From: a virus
IMG/VR virus record: IMGVR_UViG_3300032053_000374
Coordinates: 1 to 29,277 of that record
Strand: one strand, 5' to 3'
Length of the DNA: 29,277 nt
The translations under genes were made by a program, and so were the position numbers. The notes beneath the pieces were generated by a model. It ran no database searches and was not told the origin of the DNA. It was given only the letters and a program-made list of their open reading frames with translations. Below, piece by piece: positions 15,708 through 22,734 of the stretch (positions are counted from its first letter, which is position 1; the number at the start of each line of letters is the position of its first letter).

Positions 15708-18700
15708 TATATTGTCGAATGACGCACCTGTCGGAGTAATCAAGAATTCAATATCAATAAACTCTAATGCTCTTGTTGGTTTTATATAAATTTTACCAAC
15801 TAATTGATTTCTATCTAAATCTTCAGGTGAAGACGATACAGTAACACGGAAATCGTATAAACCTCTGTCTCTTCTGATTGCATCTAAAATAGGATTAACA
15901 GCATTTAAGAAATCTTGTCTTACTTTTTCATCATTTTGTTCAAACAATAATCTAACAGATACTGCAGAAATCAACTTACGAGCTTGTAACAACAATCTTC
16001 TAACATTGATTCTATCAAGTGCACTTTCTCTAATTTGTAGAGTTTTATTACCCCAAATTACAGTACCAACATCAGAGAAGGTGGCAATTGGATTAATTCT
16101 ACCTACATATAAAGTATCTCTGTCTTCTTGAGTTAACTTGCGTCTAGCTTTAATTGCGTTTACAAGACCTCTTGTATAACCCGCTGATGCGAACCAAGGG
16201 AAAGCGATGTTATCAGTTAACGCTAAGTTTCTACAAACTTCAGCAGTTGCTGGAATGTAAATCTGAGTGTTATTAACAGTATCTCTTGTTAAAACCCAAG
16301 GATAGTATGTTGCGGTATAGTTAGAATCAATTCCTGTTTCAAACAAGTTATTAACTGCGTCTGTAGGATATATTAAATCAAATTGACTTGTAGTAGTTGG
16401 AACAAACATATTATAATCGGGTGTTGTTACTATATACAATGAATCCGCTCTGTTATATTCAATCATTTCAATCGCAGCTTCAGCAAGATTACTATTATAG
16501 AAGTAATCAATACCTGGAGTAACAAATACGTTAATATTTACAGCCTCAGGATTTGAGAATGTTTGTTGTCCTAACAAATAAGCGTAGTAATCGGTATTTG
16601 CCCAATCAACTTTATTGTCACCAATAGTGATTTGTCTGAACAATCCAGAACCCGTAGCGTTTGGATATCTGTCATCGGGAGCAGCACCTGCTAAGTAACC
16701 ACTTTGACCTAAAACAAATCTATCACTATTTGTACGATATTCTCTATATATATCCCATCCGTCAAACCCACCCTGAACAAATACTGTGAATTTTCTTGAA
16801 TATAATCTATAATAAGGATTAGTTTGACTTGTTGGTTCACTACTAAAACTAGCAGCTCCAACTGCGAATGCGGTTCTACCTGAACTAGCCCAATTATCTG
16901 AAATTGAAATGATAGTAGCTCCTGAGTCCATATGGAAACCCTTAGTTAAATAATCCCATTGTTGTAATATAGGATTAATTGTTGTTCCAAGATTTTGTTT
17001 ACCAACATATTGGAAGAAATCTAAATCGTATTCAGAATCAACCGAATTTGATAAACCTAAGTATGTTCTTCTTACATTATCTCCTGAAGTTGTTGTTGGG
17101 TTATCCGTACCATTTGAATATCCAAAAGGTGGGTTATAAACAACCTCACCAGGATAGTTATATTTTGTTTTAAAAACTGGAAATGGAGACCTAACACCAT
17201 CATATTTTCTAAATGGATATCCTTCAAAACCACAAGGTAATGCGTCAAGAGGAGCGTCTTCATTAATTTCTACCATTATAAATTTAGATTTTAATGCAAA
17301 CTCACCATCAGAAGAACCTATTTTTTTAGCAACAAAGTTATTTTGATGTATGTCCATAGAACAATTTGTGTATTTCTCTAAAACAGAAGGTGCTTCATCA
17401 GTATCGTAAAAATCACGAACAATAATATCAAACGTTTGATTATCAAATGATATGTTAATAATTGATATTTTAATTTGACTGTTAGCCGAATTACCATCAG
17501 CAATAGATATTACTTTAAATAATCTATATACTTTAGTTCCCCTTAATTCAGAAACTAACCATGGAGTTTCAGGTGATTGATATTTTTCAAGATAACAAGC
17601 AATATTATCAGTTTGTTGACTTCTCGCACTTGCAAGTCTAACTAAATCTTGTCTCAATCCTCTAATAAATCCTTTATTGTATGCCCATTGTAGTAAACTA
17701 TCAAATCTTTCTTCAACAAACAAAGGAACCTCAGCTCTTGGTTTACTAAAATTATCAACACCAAATACTTTAGGTAAATAAGTTGAATCTGAAATACTAA
17801 ACGATGTTTTAAATACAAAAGTTTTACCTTCATCATTTGTCACATTAACCGCAAATTTTGAGAATGGGTTTTTCAAAACTGCCGAATATGAACCACTCAT
17901 ATCTAAAGTAACCGCACTTAATTGACTTACTTCATAAGTAGGTCCATCATGTGTTGCATTAAATGTTGAAATACCTCTTGACCTTAAAGTCGCAACTACC
18001 ATATTATTGTAGTTAGTGTAAGAAGTACCTGTATAATAATATAACTTACCGTGGATAGTACCTGTGAAACAATCTGGCTCTGTTGTTGTAGTTGTTGTAA
18101 CTGGTGAAGTTGTTGATGTTGTAACACAAGGGTTACTTTGAGTTGTTGTAGTAGTTGTTGAAGTTGTTGTGGTCGTACTTTTTGGTATCATAGTTAAATT
18201 AGAAACTACAGTCCAAAATGAAAATCCACTATAAGAGTCAATTAAACAATTACTAAATTGGTTATAATACCAAGGGTCATTCTGAGGTGCCGAAAAATCA
18301 GCAAGTGAATAACAACAATTTGAAACATTGTAAACATTAGTACCACCTGTAAAAATTGGTGTCAATAACACGTAATCTTCTTCTGATATTGTACCAAAAT
18401 AACTGATAGATGTTAATTGAGTTGTATTATTACTAAAAATACCTAATAATTGATTATTAATTTGTGTTCTTATTGTTGATGCACCACCATTAAATTCAGT
18501 GTAATAAACATCTAATAATCCTTGAATCTCTGTTGGAAAATTTGTTAAAAACTCAATTGAGCCACTTTGATTTGTACAACCTGAGAAATCAACATCAAAC
18601 GACAACTCAGCAATATTACAATCAATGTCACAAGTATTTGTGTCATAATTTGGTGTTGAAGTACAAACTTGATTAAAACCAACGGTTGTTGGGTCAACAT

Positions 18701-19043
18701 TTGCAATTGTTTGAATAGACCATGATGGTCCCGCATCATATCCCGACAATCCAAGAACCCTTGTCATAAACATTTGGTTAGATTGTTGTAAATATGATTT
18801 AGCAATATAAGCCGCCTCATATTTAGGGATTTGAGTGTTTATAAATTTTTCTGGAGTAGTTCCTCCAAAATAAGTTTGGAACTCATCATAGTTTGATATA
18901 AAGATAGGTTCAAACGCAGGTCCTTTTAATGATTCACCTACGATACCTAAAGTTGTTACACCAACACTTTGAGTTACAAAGCTTAAATCTCTTTCTGACG
19001 TATACACTCCAGGTGATACGAAAACTTTACTGTTTGTTGCCAT
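15705..19043 (-). CDS. gp18: Contractile tail sheath protein (gp18-like), enlarged
   Basis: A 1112-aa protein with the tail-sheath signature at both ends. The N-terminus has FVSPGVYTSERDLSFVTQSVG followed by GIVGESLKGPAFEPIFI; the C-terminus (about 980-1110) has NPIATFSDVGTVIWGNKTLQ, ALDRINVRRLLLQARK, FLNAVNPILDAIRRDRGLYDF and the final GKIYIKPTRALEFIDIEFLI, all hallmark strands of the gp18 core. T4 gp18 is 659 aa, so about 450 residues are extra. The extra part contains a Cys-rich stretch at about 128-160 and a Thr-rich low-complexity linker at about 288-324, consistent with outward-facing inserted domains on the tail surface. The sheath contracts around the tube to drive injection. Start: ATG at 19043 preceded by an A-rich leader, no Shine-Dalgarno sequence. 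A hairpin terminator follows the gene. Confidence 0.93.
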   Translation of the reverse strand: MATNSKVFVSPGVYTSERDLSFVTQSVGVTTLGIVGESLKGPAFEPIFISNYDEFQTYFGGTTPEKFINTQIPKYEAAYIAKSYLQQSNQMFMTRVLGLSGYDAGPSWSIQTIANVDPTTVGFNQVCTSTPNYDTNTCDIDCNIAELSFDVDFSGCTNQSGSIEFLTNFPTEIQGLLDVYYTEFNGGASTIRTQINNQLLGIFSNNTTQLTSISYFGTISEEDYVLLTPIFTGGTNVYNVSNCCYSLADFSAPQNDPWYYNQFSNCLIDSYSGFSFWTVVSNLTMIPKSTTTTTSTTTTTTQSNPCVTTSTTSPVTTTTTTEPDCFTGTIHGKLYYYTGTSYTNYNNMVVATLRSRGISTFNATHDGPTYEVSQLSAVTLDMSGSYSAVLKNPFSKFAVNVTNDEGKTFVFKTSFSISDSTYLPKVFGVDNFSKPRAEVPLFVEERFDSLLQWAYNKGFIRGLRQDLVRLASARSQQTDNIACYLEKYQSPETPWLVSELRGTKVYRLFKVISIADGNSANSQIKISIINISFDNQTFDIIVRDFYDTDEAPSVLEKYTNCSMDIHQNNFVAKKIGSSDGEFALKSKFIMVEINEDAPLDALPCGFEGYPFRKYDGVRSPFPVFKTKYNYPGEVVYNPPFGYSNGTDNPTTTSGDNVRRTYLGLSNSVDSEYDLDFFQYVGKQNLGTTINPILQQWDYLTKGFHMDSGATIISISDNWASSGRTAFAVGAASFSSEPTSQTNPYYRLYSRKFTVFVQGGFDGWDIYREYRTNSDRFVLGQSGYLAGAAPDDRYPNATGSGLFRQITIGDNKVDWANTDYYAYLLGQQTFSNPEAVNINVFVTPGIDYFYNSNLAEAAIEMIEYNRADSLYIVTTPDYNMFVPTTTSQFDLIYPTDAVNNLFETGIDSNYTATYYPWVLTRDTVNNTQIYIPATAEVCRNLALTDNIAFPWFASAGYTRGLVNAIKARRKLTQEDRDTLYVGRINPIATFSDVGTVIWGNKTLQIRESALDRINVRRLLLQARKLISAVSVRLLFEQNDEKVRQDFLNAVNPILDAIRRDRGLYDFRVTVSSSPEDLDRNQLVGKIYIKPTRALEFIDIEFLITPTGASFDNI
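18075..18180 (-). repeat. Thr-codon low-complexity tract inside the sheath gene
   Basis: Imprecise ACA/ACT trinucleotide repetition (seen as gttgtt/gtagtt on the plus strand) encodes a run of Thr with Ser, broken by SNPC and EPDC, at sheath residues of about 288-324. Such tracts are usually flexible linkers and are prone to length change by slippage. Confidence 0.7.
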
Positions 19044-19063
19044 TATTCTTAATTTTTCTTTGC

Positions 19064-19088
19064 AATATTTATTTTATCAATAAATATT
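19064..19088. promoter_or_regulatory. 10-bp inverted repeat between sheath and RHH genes (operator or divergent promoter)
   Basis: AATATTTATT (19064-19073) and AATAAATATT (19079-19088) form a perfect 10-bp inverted repeat around TTATC. Each arm carries the ATATTTAT core, one on each strand, so the element could serve as two promoter boxes facing the sheath (minus) and the RHH gene (plus). It could also be an operator for the adjacent ribbon-helix-helix protein, which would bind as a symmetric dimer. Confidence 0.4.
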
Positions 19089-19119
19089 TGTTTTTGTACG
19101 AAAAAACTTTACTTTTAAA

Positions 19120-19133
19120 AAGATATTTATATT
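19120..19133 (+). promoter_or_regulatory. Promoter-like TATTTAT box upstream of the RHH gene
   Basis: The plus strand reads AAGATATTTATATT, sharing the ATATTTAT core, about 45 bases upstream of the RHH start codon. A 6-bp GGCAGA/TCTGCC dyad with a 17-base loop lies between it and the gene (19136-19164); its meaning is unclear. Confidence 0.35.
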
Positions 19134-19174
19134 ATGGCAGATTATTTTCTTACTTTTTTCTGCCTCATTAAATT

Positions 19175-19336
19175 ATGGAAGACAAAAAGAAAATAAAGAA
19201 TCTTAAGATATCTGTTGAATCACATGAAGTATTAAAGAAATACTGTGATAAGAGAGGAATCAAAATTTACAAATTTTTAGAGAATTTAATTTTTGAAAAA
19301 TGTAAAGAAAAAAAAGATATCTATGGTGAAAATTAA
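19175..19336 (+). CDS. Small ribbon-helix-helix-like protein
   Basis: A 53-aa ORF starting at ATG 19175 and ending with TAA at 19334-19336. After a basic N-terminus (MEDKKKIKNL) it reads KISVESHEVLKKYCDKRGIK, then YKFLENLIFEKCKE. This is the shape of a ribbon-helix-helix (MetJ/Arc) domain: one strand with alternating residues (KNLKISV), a first helix (SHEVLKKYCDKRG) and a second helix (YKFLENLIFEKCKE). Such proteins bind DNA as dimers through the strand, and many phage versions are small regulators. It lies on the plus strand in the gap between the divergent sheath gene and the convergent gp15-like gene, overlapping the latter's stop by 4 bp. A 10-bp inverted repeat upstream is a candidate binding site. 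The fold assignment is from pattern only. Confidence 0.62.
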   Translation: MEDKKKIKNLKISVESHEVLKKYCDKRGIKIYKFLENLIFEKCKEKKDIYGEN

Positions 19337-20376
19337 ACAATGTTAGCGACAATCTCTAATCTTGTAGAATCTACTGTATTTATTTTTACTATTTCAAATC
19401 TAACTACATCTCCACTATTAACTAATATTTTGTAGATATTAGACCCAAAAAATTGATTGTTAATATATACATCAAAACTTGATATGTTAACAGTGTTAAC
19501 TATTGATAAATCAAGTCTATTATAAAAAGTTTTGGTGTATGAGGTAGTATCTCCTGTAAACTCTAAATTAACTGGATAACTAGCAGGATTTTCTAATTTT
19601 TTTATTCTTGATTTACCTCTTTTTTCTCCTGATAATTCGTTCATTTGGAATACCCTTTCAACTGCAGGTTTAATTTCAAATTCATCCTCATCAATTAAAA
19701 ACCCGAGTAATGTAAAATCATAACTTTGTATATAATATTTTCTTTTTTCAATCTCCATGACAGAAGAATCATCACTAATGTTATTCCAAATAATCGGAAT
19801 ATAATGTCCTTTAATTACGGTATATGATTGTCTTGATGAAAATTTTTGTAATATAATTTTATTAAGGGAATTTAATTCTCTCATTCTATTACAAATAATT
19901 TTAACATTATAAGATATATCAACAGGTATTGGTTGTGGGATAGTATAAACATCCACATTCATTCTGTTTCCATCAAAACTAGGAACTGATGCATAATAAA
20001 ATTGTTTTCTATTTGGTATTGTATATAATAAAGCAGGATTAGAACCATACTTAATTTCTGGTTGTCTAACAACAGTTATGAATGGAGGGGCAGCGTTTTT
20101 ATCTAAATCTTGAAAATTCCATGTTTGAGTAAATTGAGACCAATTTTGTGTTGTAATTAAAATATCAACCGTAGGTATTACTTTACCATCCGTTACCACT
20201 TTTAAGTCTTCTTTCACAAAATCTAAAAATCCTTTATCTAAATCCGCATGTAAAATTGATTTAGGTAAAATAGTACCATGTTCGTTTATTTTATCAAATA
20301 ACTCAACTCTTCTAGGATATAATGTCCTATGAGGAGTTAAAGTAATATCTTTTTTTATTTTTTTAGGAAACGGCAT
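19333..20376 (-). CDS. Tail terminator / proximal sheath stabiliser (gp15-like)
   Basis: A 347-aa protein two bases downstream of the neck gene stop, so co-transcribed with it. The middle resembles T4 gp15: IPQPIPVDISYNVKIICNRM (beta strand, then helix), then ELNSLNKIILQKFSSRQSYT, and later EKRKYYIQSYDFTLLGFLID, matching the gp15 order 'PSPIKMIYELSIFTRY... ILPYFQP... RRIEWSLTFEVNGWM'. gp15 caps the tail by binding the last sheath ring and then joins the neck. T4 gp15 is 272 aa; this one is longer, with an additional C-terminal beta region (about 265-347). It lies upstream of the sheath on the same strand, as gp15 does relative to gp18 in T4. No Shine-Dalgarno sequence. Assignment is by motif pattern and context. 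Confidence 0.6.
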   Translation of the reverse strand: MPFPKKIKKDITLTPHRTLYPRRVELFDKINEHGTILPKSILHADLDKGFLDFVKEDLKVVTDGKVIPTVDILITTQNWSQFTQTWNFQDLDKNAAPPFITVVRQPEIKYGSNPALLYTIPNRKQFYYASVPSFDGNRMNVDVYTIPQPIPVDISYNVKIICNRMRELNSLNKIILQKFSSRQSYTVIKGHYIPIIWNNISDDSSVMEIEKRKYYIQSYDFTLLGFLIDEDEFEIKPAVERVFQMNELSGEKRGKSRIKKLENPASYPVNLEFTGDTTSYTKTFYNRLDLSIVNTVNISSFDVYINNQFFGSNIYKILVNSGDVVRFEIVKINTVDSTRLEIVANIV

Positions 20377-20378
20377 AA

Positions 20379-20894
20379 TTATAATCCTCTAAATTCGTTT
20401 TGACTTACAGGTGAGGCCTTTATACTTCTATAAAACGGCTTATAACCTGCATACGTGTGTTTATTATCTGAAACAACTCTACCATCATTATTAACCACAT
20501 AATACCTAACTCTTGTTTCTGTTTCATAATACCCCAAATAATCACCATAAGATATATCAATATTTAATTCATCTAACTGTTTTTGATAAACCCCAATTTC
20601 AATATTACCTGGTTCAAATTGTTCTATTTTAGAAGTACCCATTAATTTATTTTCAGGAGCAAGTATTTTAACATAACCTTTAAATTCAACAGGGGTTAAA
20701 AACTTAATTCCATCTGACACAGTTTCACCGTAAACGTCATCTGTTTTAGTCTTGTACTTATCAACTCGATATAAAACCAAAGTGAAGTTCATGTCACCAT
20801 GTAACCATTCTTCACCCATATTAATATCTAAGTCAAAATCTTCTTGCCCGAAAAATTTACCTAATCTTGTTATTGGTACTTTATTATTTGACAT
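20379..20894 (-). CDS. Neck / head-tail connector protein (gp14-like)
   Basis: A 171-aa beta-rich protein. Features: an N-terminal arm (RLGKFFGQEDFDLDINMGEE), LVLYRVDKYKTKTDDVYGE, a strand PVEFKGYVKILAPENKLMG, then GDYLGYYETETRVRYYVV and YAGYKPFYRSIKASPV. The 'GD.i.y......f.i..v......f' pattern near its C-terminus recalls T4 gp14 (neck) and stopper-type connectors. The gene leads the minus-strand tail operon and is followed 2 bases later by the gp15-like terminator, matching gp14-gp15 adjacency in T4; T4 gp14 is larger (256 aa). The start ATG (20894-20892) lies only 4 bases from the TATTTAT box, so a leaderless or nearly leaderless transcript is possible. The gp14 label is tentative; a neck or structural role is safer. 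Confidence 0.5.
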   Translation of the reverse strand: MSNNKVPITRLGKFFGQEDFDLDINMGEEWLHGDMNFTLVLYRVDKYKTKTDDVYGETVSDGIKFLTPVEFKGYVKILAPENKLMGTSKIEQFEPGNIEIGVYQKQLDELNIDISYGDYLGYYETETRVRYYVVNNDGRVVSDNKHTYAGYKPFYRSIKASPVSQNEFRGL

Positions 20895-20898
20895 ATTG

Positions 20899-20910
20899 AT
20901 AAATATTTAT
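20899..20910. promoter_or_regulatory. Palindromic TATTTAT box between divergent neck and helicase genes
   Basis: ATAAATATTTAT is a perfect 12-bp palindrome in the 48-bp gap between two divergent genes. It carries the ATATTTAT core on both strands, so one element could drive both the helicase (plus) and the neck/terminator pair (minus). Confidence 0.45.
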
Positions 20911-20942
20911 AAAATTGTTATTATTAACTAAATAATGTTTTT

Positions 20943-22709
20943 TTGGAAAATAGTACTCATTTAATAGAGAGAACGGCTTTGAATATTTTAGATTCTTACG
21001 AGGGTGCTAATAATTATTTGCTTAAATTAAAACATCAAAAACAAATAAATAAAAGATTTTATCCTACACGGTCTCAATCTGATTACATTATTAATTTTAA
21101 CCATGTCCAACCTAAGGTTGCTAAAAAATGGGTAGACTTAGACCCATATTTTGCACAGAAAATTGCTGACGAAAAATTATATACTGTAGTTCCTGAACAA
21201 ATTTGGGTTGAAAAATTACTTGTTGAGAAGGATAAATCATATCACATTTGGGGTAAAATATTTAGTGGAGAAACTAATCACGACTTTTGGTTACCAAAAA
21301 ACGCAATTATTAAATCTCATAAAATAGAACAAGTAGATATTGATTATTCTAAATACTCCAACCGCCCACCGTTAAATCATCAAAAAGAATCCATTGAAAA
21401 ATTGGTTGGGAGTAAAAGATTTATTTTGGCGGATGATATGGGCTTAGGAAAAACCACGGCAACGATTATTGCCGCTTTAGAAACAGGGGCTAAAAAAATT
21501 CTAATTATATGTCCAGCATCATTAAAAATTAATTGGCAAAGAGAAATATCCAACTATACAGATAAAAGTGTATTCATCTGTGAAGGTAAGAACTTCTCAA
21601 TGGAACACGACTTTGTAATTACTAACTACGACATTATTAAAAATTTCTATGATATAAAAGACAAAGAAAATAGTCCAATATACAAATGTAATTTTGATTT
21701 AATTGTTATTGACGAAGCACATTACCTTCAGAATGTTCAAGCACAAAGAACTAAACTAATTAATAGTTTCGCTAAGAGAGCCGATAAATTATGGTTATTA
21801 ACTGGAACACCAATGACATCAAGACCAATAAATTATTTTAATTTATTAAGTTTAATTGAAAGTCCTGTCGCAGGTAATTGGATGGCATATGTAATTAGAT
21901 ATTGTGAGGGGTATCAGTTTAGAGTTGGAGGTAACAGAAAGATATGGAACACAAGTGGAGCATCAAATCTTGAAGAACTTAGAGATAGAACATCAAAACA
22001 AGTTTTAAGAAGACTAAAAGAAGATGTGTTAGATTTACCTGATAAAATTATTACACCTGTTTATTTAAGATTAAAGTCAAGATTATATGAGGAATTAATG
22101 GGGGAATATTATGATTGGTATAGAACTAAATCTGAAGAATCCTCATCATTAACATTACAATTTTCAAAACTAACAAAAATTAGACAGATTATTGCGGATG
22201 AAAAAATAGAATCAACAATTGAATTAGCTGAGAATATAGTAGACCAAGGAAAAAAAGTTATTATTTTTACAAACTTCACAGCATCATTACAAAAAATAAT
22301 TGAGCATTTTGGTAAAAAATCAGTATACGTAGATGGAAGTTGTTCTCAATCCAAAAGACAACACTCGGTAGATGAATTCCAAACAAATGATAAAATAAAC
22401 GTATTTGTTGGTAATCTTAAAGCTGCGGGTGTTGGTTTAACATTAACGGCTGGAGAGGCGGTTATTATGAACGACCTATCTTTTGTCCCATCAGACCATA
22501 ATCAAGGAGAAGATAGGGCGTATAGATATGGACAAAAAAACATGGTATCTGTTTATTACCCAATTTTTGAAAATACAATTGAAGGAGTTATATACGATAT
22601 TTTATCAAAAAAGAAAAATATTATTGACACGGTTATGGGTGATAATATAGATAAGGCGGATTTTGTTGAAGAGATTATGACACTGATTAACTCTAAATCT
22701 TTTTCTTAA
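20943..22709 (+). CDS. SNF2-family (SF2) DNA helicase/translocase
   Basis: A 588-aa SF2 ATPase. Motif I is ADDMGLGKTT at residues 163-172 (Walker A lysine K170), motif II is DEAH at 257-260, motif III is LLTGTP at 285-290, and motif VI is QGEDRAYRYGQ at 521-531, close to the QAEDRAHRIGQ of SNF2 and SMARCAL1-type annealing helicases. The N-terminal 140 residues are a separate, unidentified domain. Such phage enzymes are thought to remodel DNA forks and recombination intermediates, comparable to T4 UvsW. Start: the frame begins at a TTG (20943); an ATG at 20935 is one base out of frame across a T7 run, and one more T would join it. No in-frame ATG occurs until about residue 220. Divergent from the neck gene. 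Confidence 0.85.
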   Translation: MENSTHLIERTALNILDSYEGANNYLLKLKHQKQINKRFYPTRSQSDYIINFNHVQPKVAKKWVDLDPYFAQKIADEKLYTVVPEQIWVEKLLVEKDKSYHIWGKIFSGETNHDFWLPKNAIIKSHKIEQVDIDYSKYSNRPPLNHQKESIEKLVGSKRFILADDMGLGKTTATIIAALETGAKKILIICPASLKINWQREISNYTDKSVFICEGKNFSMEHDFVITNYDIIKNFYDIKDKENSPIYKCNFDLIVIDEAHYLQNVQAQRTKLINSFAKRADKLWLLTGTPMTSRPINYFNLLSLIESPVAGNWMAYVIRYCEGYQFRVGGNRKIWNTSGASNLEELRDRTSKQVLRRLKEDVLDLPDKIITPVYLRLKSRLYEELMGEYYDWYRTKSEESSSLTLQFSKLTKIRQIIADEKIESTIELAENIVDQGKKVIIFTNFTASLQKIIEHFGKKSVYVDGSCSQSKRQHSVDEFQTNDKINVFVGNLKAAGVGLTLTAGEAVIMNDLSFVPSDHNQGEDRAYRYGQKNMVSVYYPIFENTIEGVIYDILSKKKNIIDTVMGDNIDKADFVEEIMTLINSKSFS

Positions 22710-22724
22710 TATTTATAATTAAAC
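22707..22724 (+). promoter_or_regulatory. TATTTAT box at the helicase stop codon, upstream of the SOD fusion
   Basis: TAATATTTATAATTAAAC begins with the TAA of the helicase. Its first 17 bases are identical to the element at the sheath stop codon on the minus strand (15707-15691). The ATG of the SOD fusion is 11 bases further on. Confidence 0.5.
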
Positions 22725-22734
22725 TTTATTGTGT

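Noticed and set aside
18075-18180. The repeated tract in the sheath gene as a CRISPR or tandem-repeat locus
   Set aside because: There are no spaced identical repeats; it is a Thr-codon run inside an intact reading frame.
19136-19164. GGCAGA/TCTGCC dyad upstream of the RHH gene as a terminator
   Set aside because: The stem is only 6 bp with a 17-base loop and no T tract follows on either strand.
22729-22734. TTG at 22729 as start of the SOD fusion
   Set aside because: ATG at 22735 is two codons further on and is a standard start; all other clear genes except the helicase use ATG.
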